Made by a program: the position numbers and the translations under genes
From: Candidatus Krumholzibacteriia bacterium
Lineage (GTDB): Bacteria > Krumholzibacteriota > Krumholzibacteriia > Krumholzibacteriales > Krumholzibacteriaceae
NCBI GenBank assembly: GCA_028706585.1
Contig: JAQTVX010000130.1
Span: 1-6,513, forward strand
Length of the DNA: 6,513 nt
Reading direction: 5' to 3'
Shown: positions 6,437 to 6,513 of the stretch, piece by piece
Numbering within the stretch: position 1 is the stretch's first letter
How the letters are laid out: every line of letters begins with the position of its first letter
The notes under the pieces: model-generated
Databases searched by the model: none
The model's input: the letters and a program-made list of their open reading frames with translations, nothing else
Told to the model about the DNA's origin: nothing

Positions 6437-6451
6437 GAAGAATCGATTCCG

Positions 6452-6513
6452 GTGCTGCTCGGTGAGGCGAGATATCATGAGGCGGCGAAGCTCCTCGCCG
6501 TGTATAATCTCCG
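6452..6513 (+). CDS. Possible 5' end of an unidentified rightward gene (truncated by window)
   Basis: From GTG at 6452 an open frame runs to the window edge and reads VLLGEARYHEAAKLLAVYNL. About half of the codons from 6431 onward begin with G and third positions are GC-rich, as expected of real coding sequence here, and a possible promoter lies just upstream. The start is uncertain: no good Shine-Dalgarno precedes the GTG, the frame is also open upstream (including a CTG at 6425), and an ATG at 6477 is in another frame. The stretch is too short to assign a family. A minus-strand frame ending at 6350 is an alternative reading, judged less likely. Confidence 0.3.
   Translation, partial: MLLGEARYHEAAKLLAVYNL

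Noticed and set aside
6350..6511. Minus-strand open frame entering from the right edge and ending at 6350
   Set aside because: It would run through the Rrf2 promoter and palindromes, is rich in aromatic and rare-type codons in its last half, and shows weaker codon-position bias than the + strand frame.
1..6513. CRISPR array, tRNA or rRNA genes
   Set aside because: No regularly spaced direct repeats and no tRNA- or rRNA-like segments were recognised by reading both strands.

Overview
The window looks like GC-rich DNA from an anaerobic or microaerobic bacterium. The best lineage clue is the large secreted protein at 708-2984. It ends in a FlgD-like/type IX-like C-terminal domain with the motif YPNPFNPTTTIEYSIP and the ending GVYICTLR...KLVLMR. 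That kind of tail is typical of the FCB group and its uncultured relatives (Eisenbacteria, Krumholzibacteriota, Zixibacteria and similar). This placement is an inference from one protein family and was not tested.

Layout, left to right: (1) 1-504 (+) is the 3' part of a DDE transposase of the IS1-like type, cut by the window edge. (2) 505-707 is a gene-free leader with a good sigma-70-type promoter (TTGATT-17-TATAGT) and an 8-nt segment that can pair with the next gene's ribosome binding site. (3) 708-2984 (+) encodes a 758-residue exported protein with a signal peptide, beta-sandwich-like N-terminal part, a C39-like cysteine-peptidase domain (Cys385/His501/Asp533) and the FlgD-like tail. A perfect 15-bp inverted repeat lies inside its coding sequence. 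(4) 6336-3000 (-) is a compact three-gene operon: an Rrf2-family Fe-S-type regulator, an A-type flavodiiron protein (FprA) and a class I hybrid-cluster protein (Hcp). (5) 6337-6513 is a divergent regulatory region with two separate inverted repeats, each lying over a promoter -10, and possibly the first codons of an unidentified + strand gene.

The three minus-strand genes make a coherent nitrosative/oxidative stress module. FprA can reduce NO and/or O2 at a diiron site, and Hcp is a hybrid-cluster enzyme linked to NO and hydroxylamine chemistry. The Rrf2 protein carries three clustered cysteines that can hold an Fe-S cluster as sensor. Its promoter has a perfect TTGACA -35 and a TATTAT -10 that lies inside a 7-bp-arm palindrome, so autoregulation by cluster occupancy is the simplest model. 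All predicted metal ligands of FprA and Hcp are intact. No electron donor (rubredoxin, Hcr-type reductase) is encoded in the window.

The gene families here are known. I see no convincing new multi-gene system. The less ordinary parts are the regulatory structures: the two operator-like palindromes, the intragenic 15-bp inverted repeat, and the leader that could mask the ribosome binding site.
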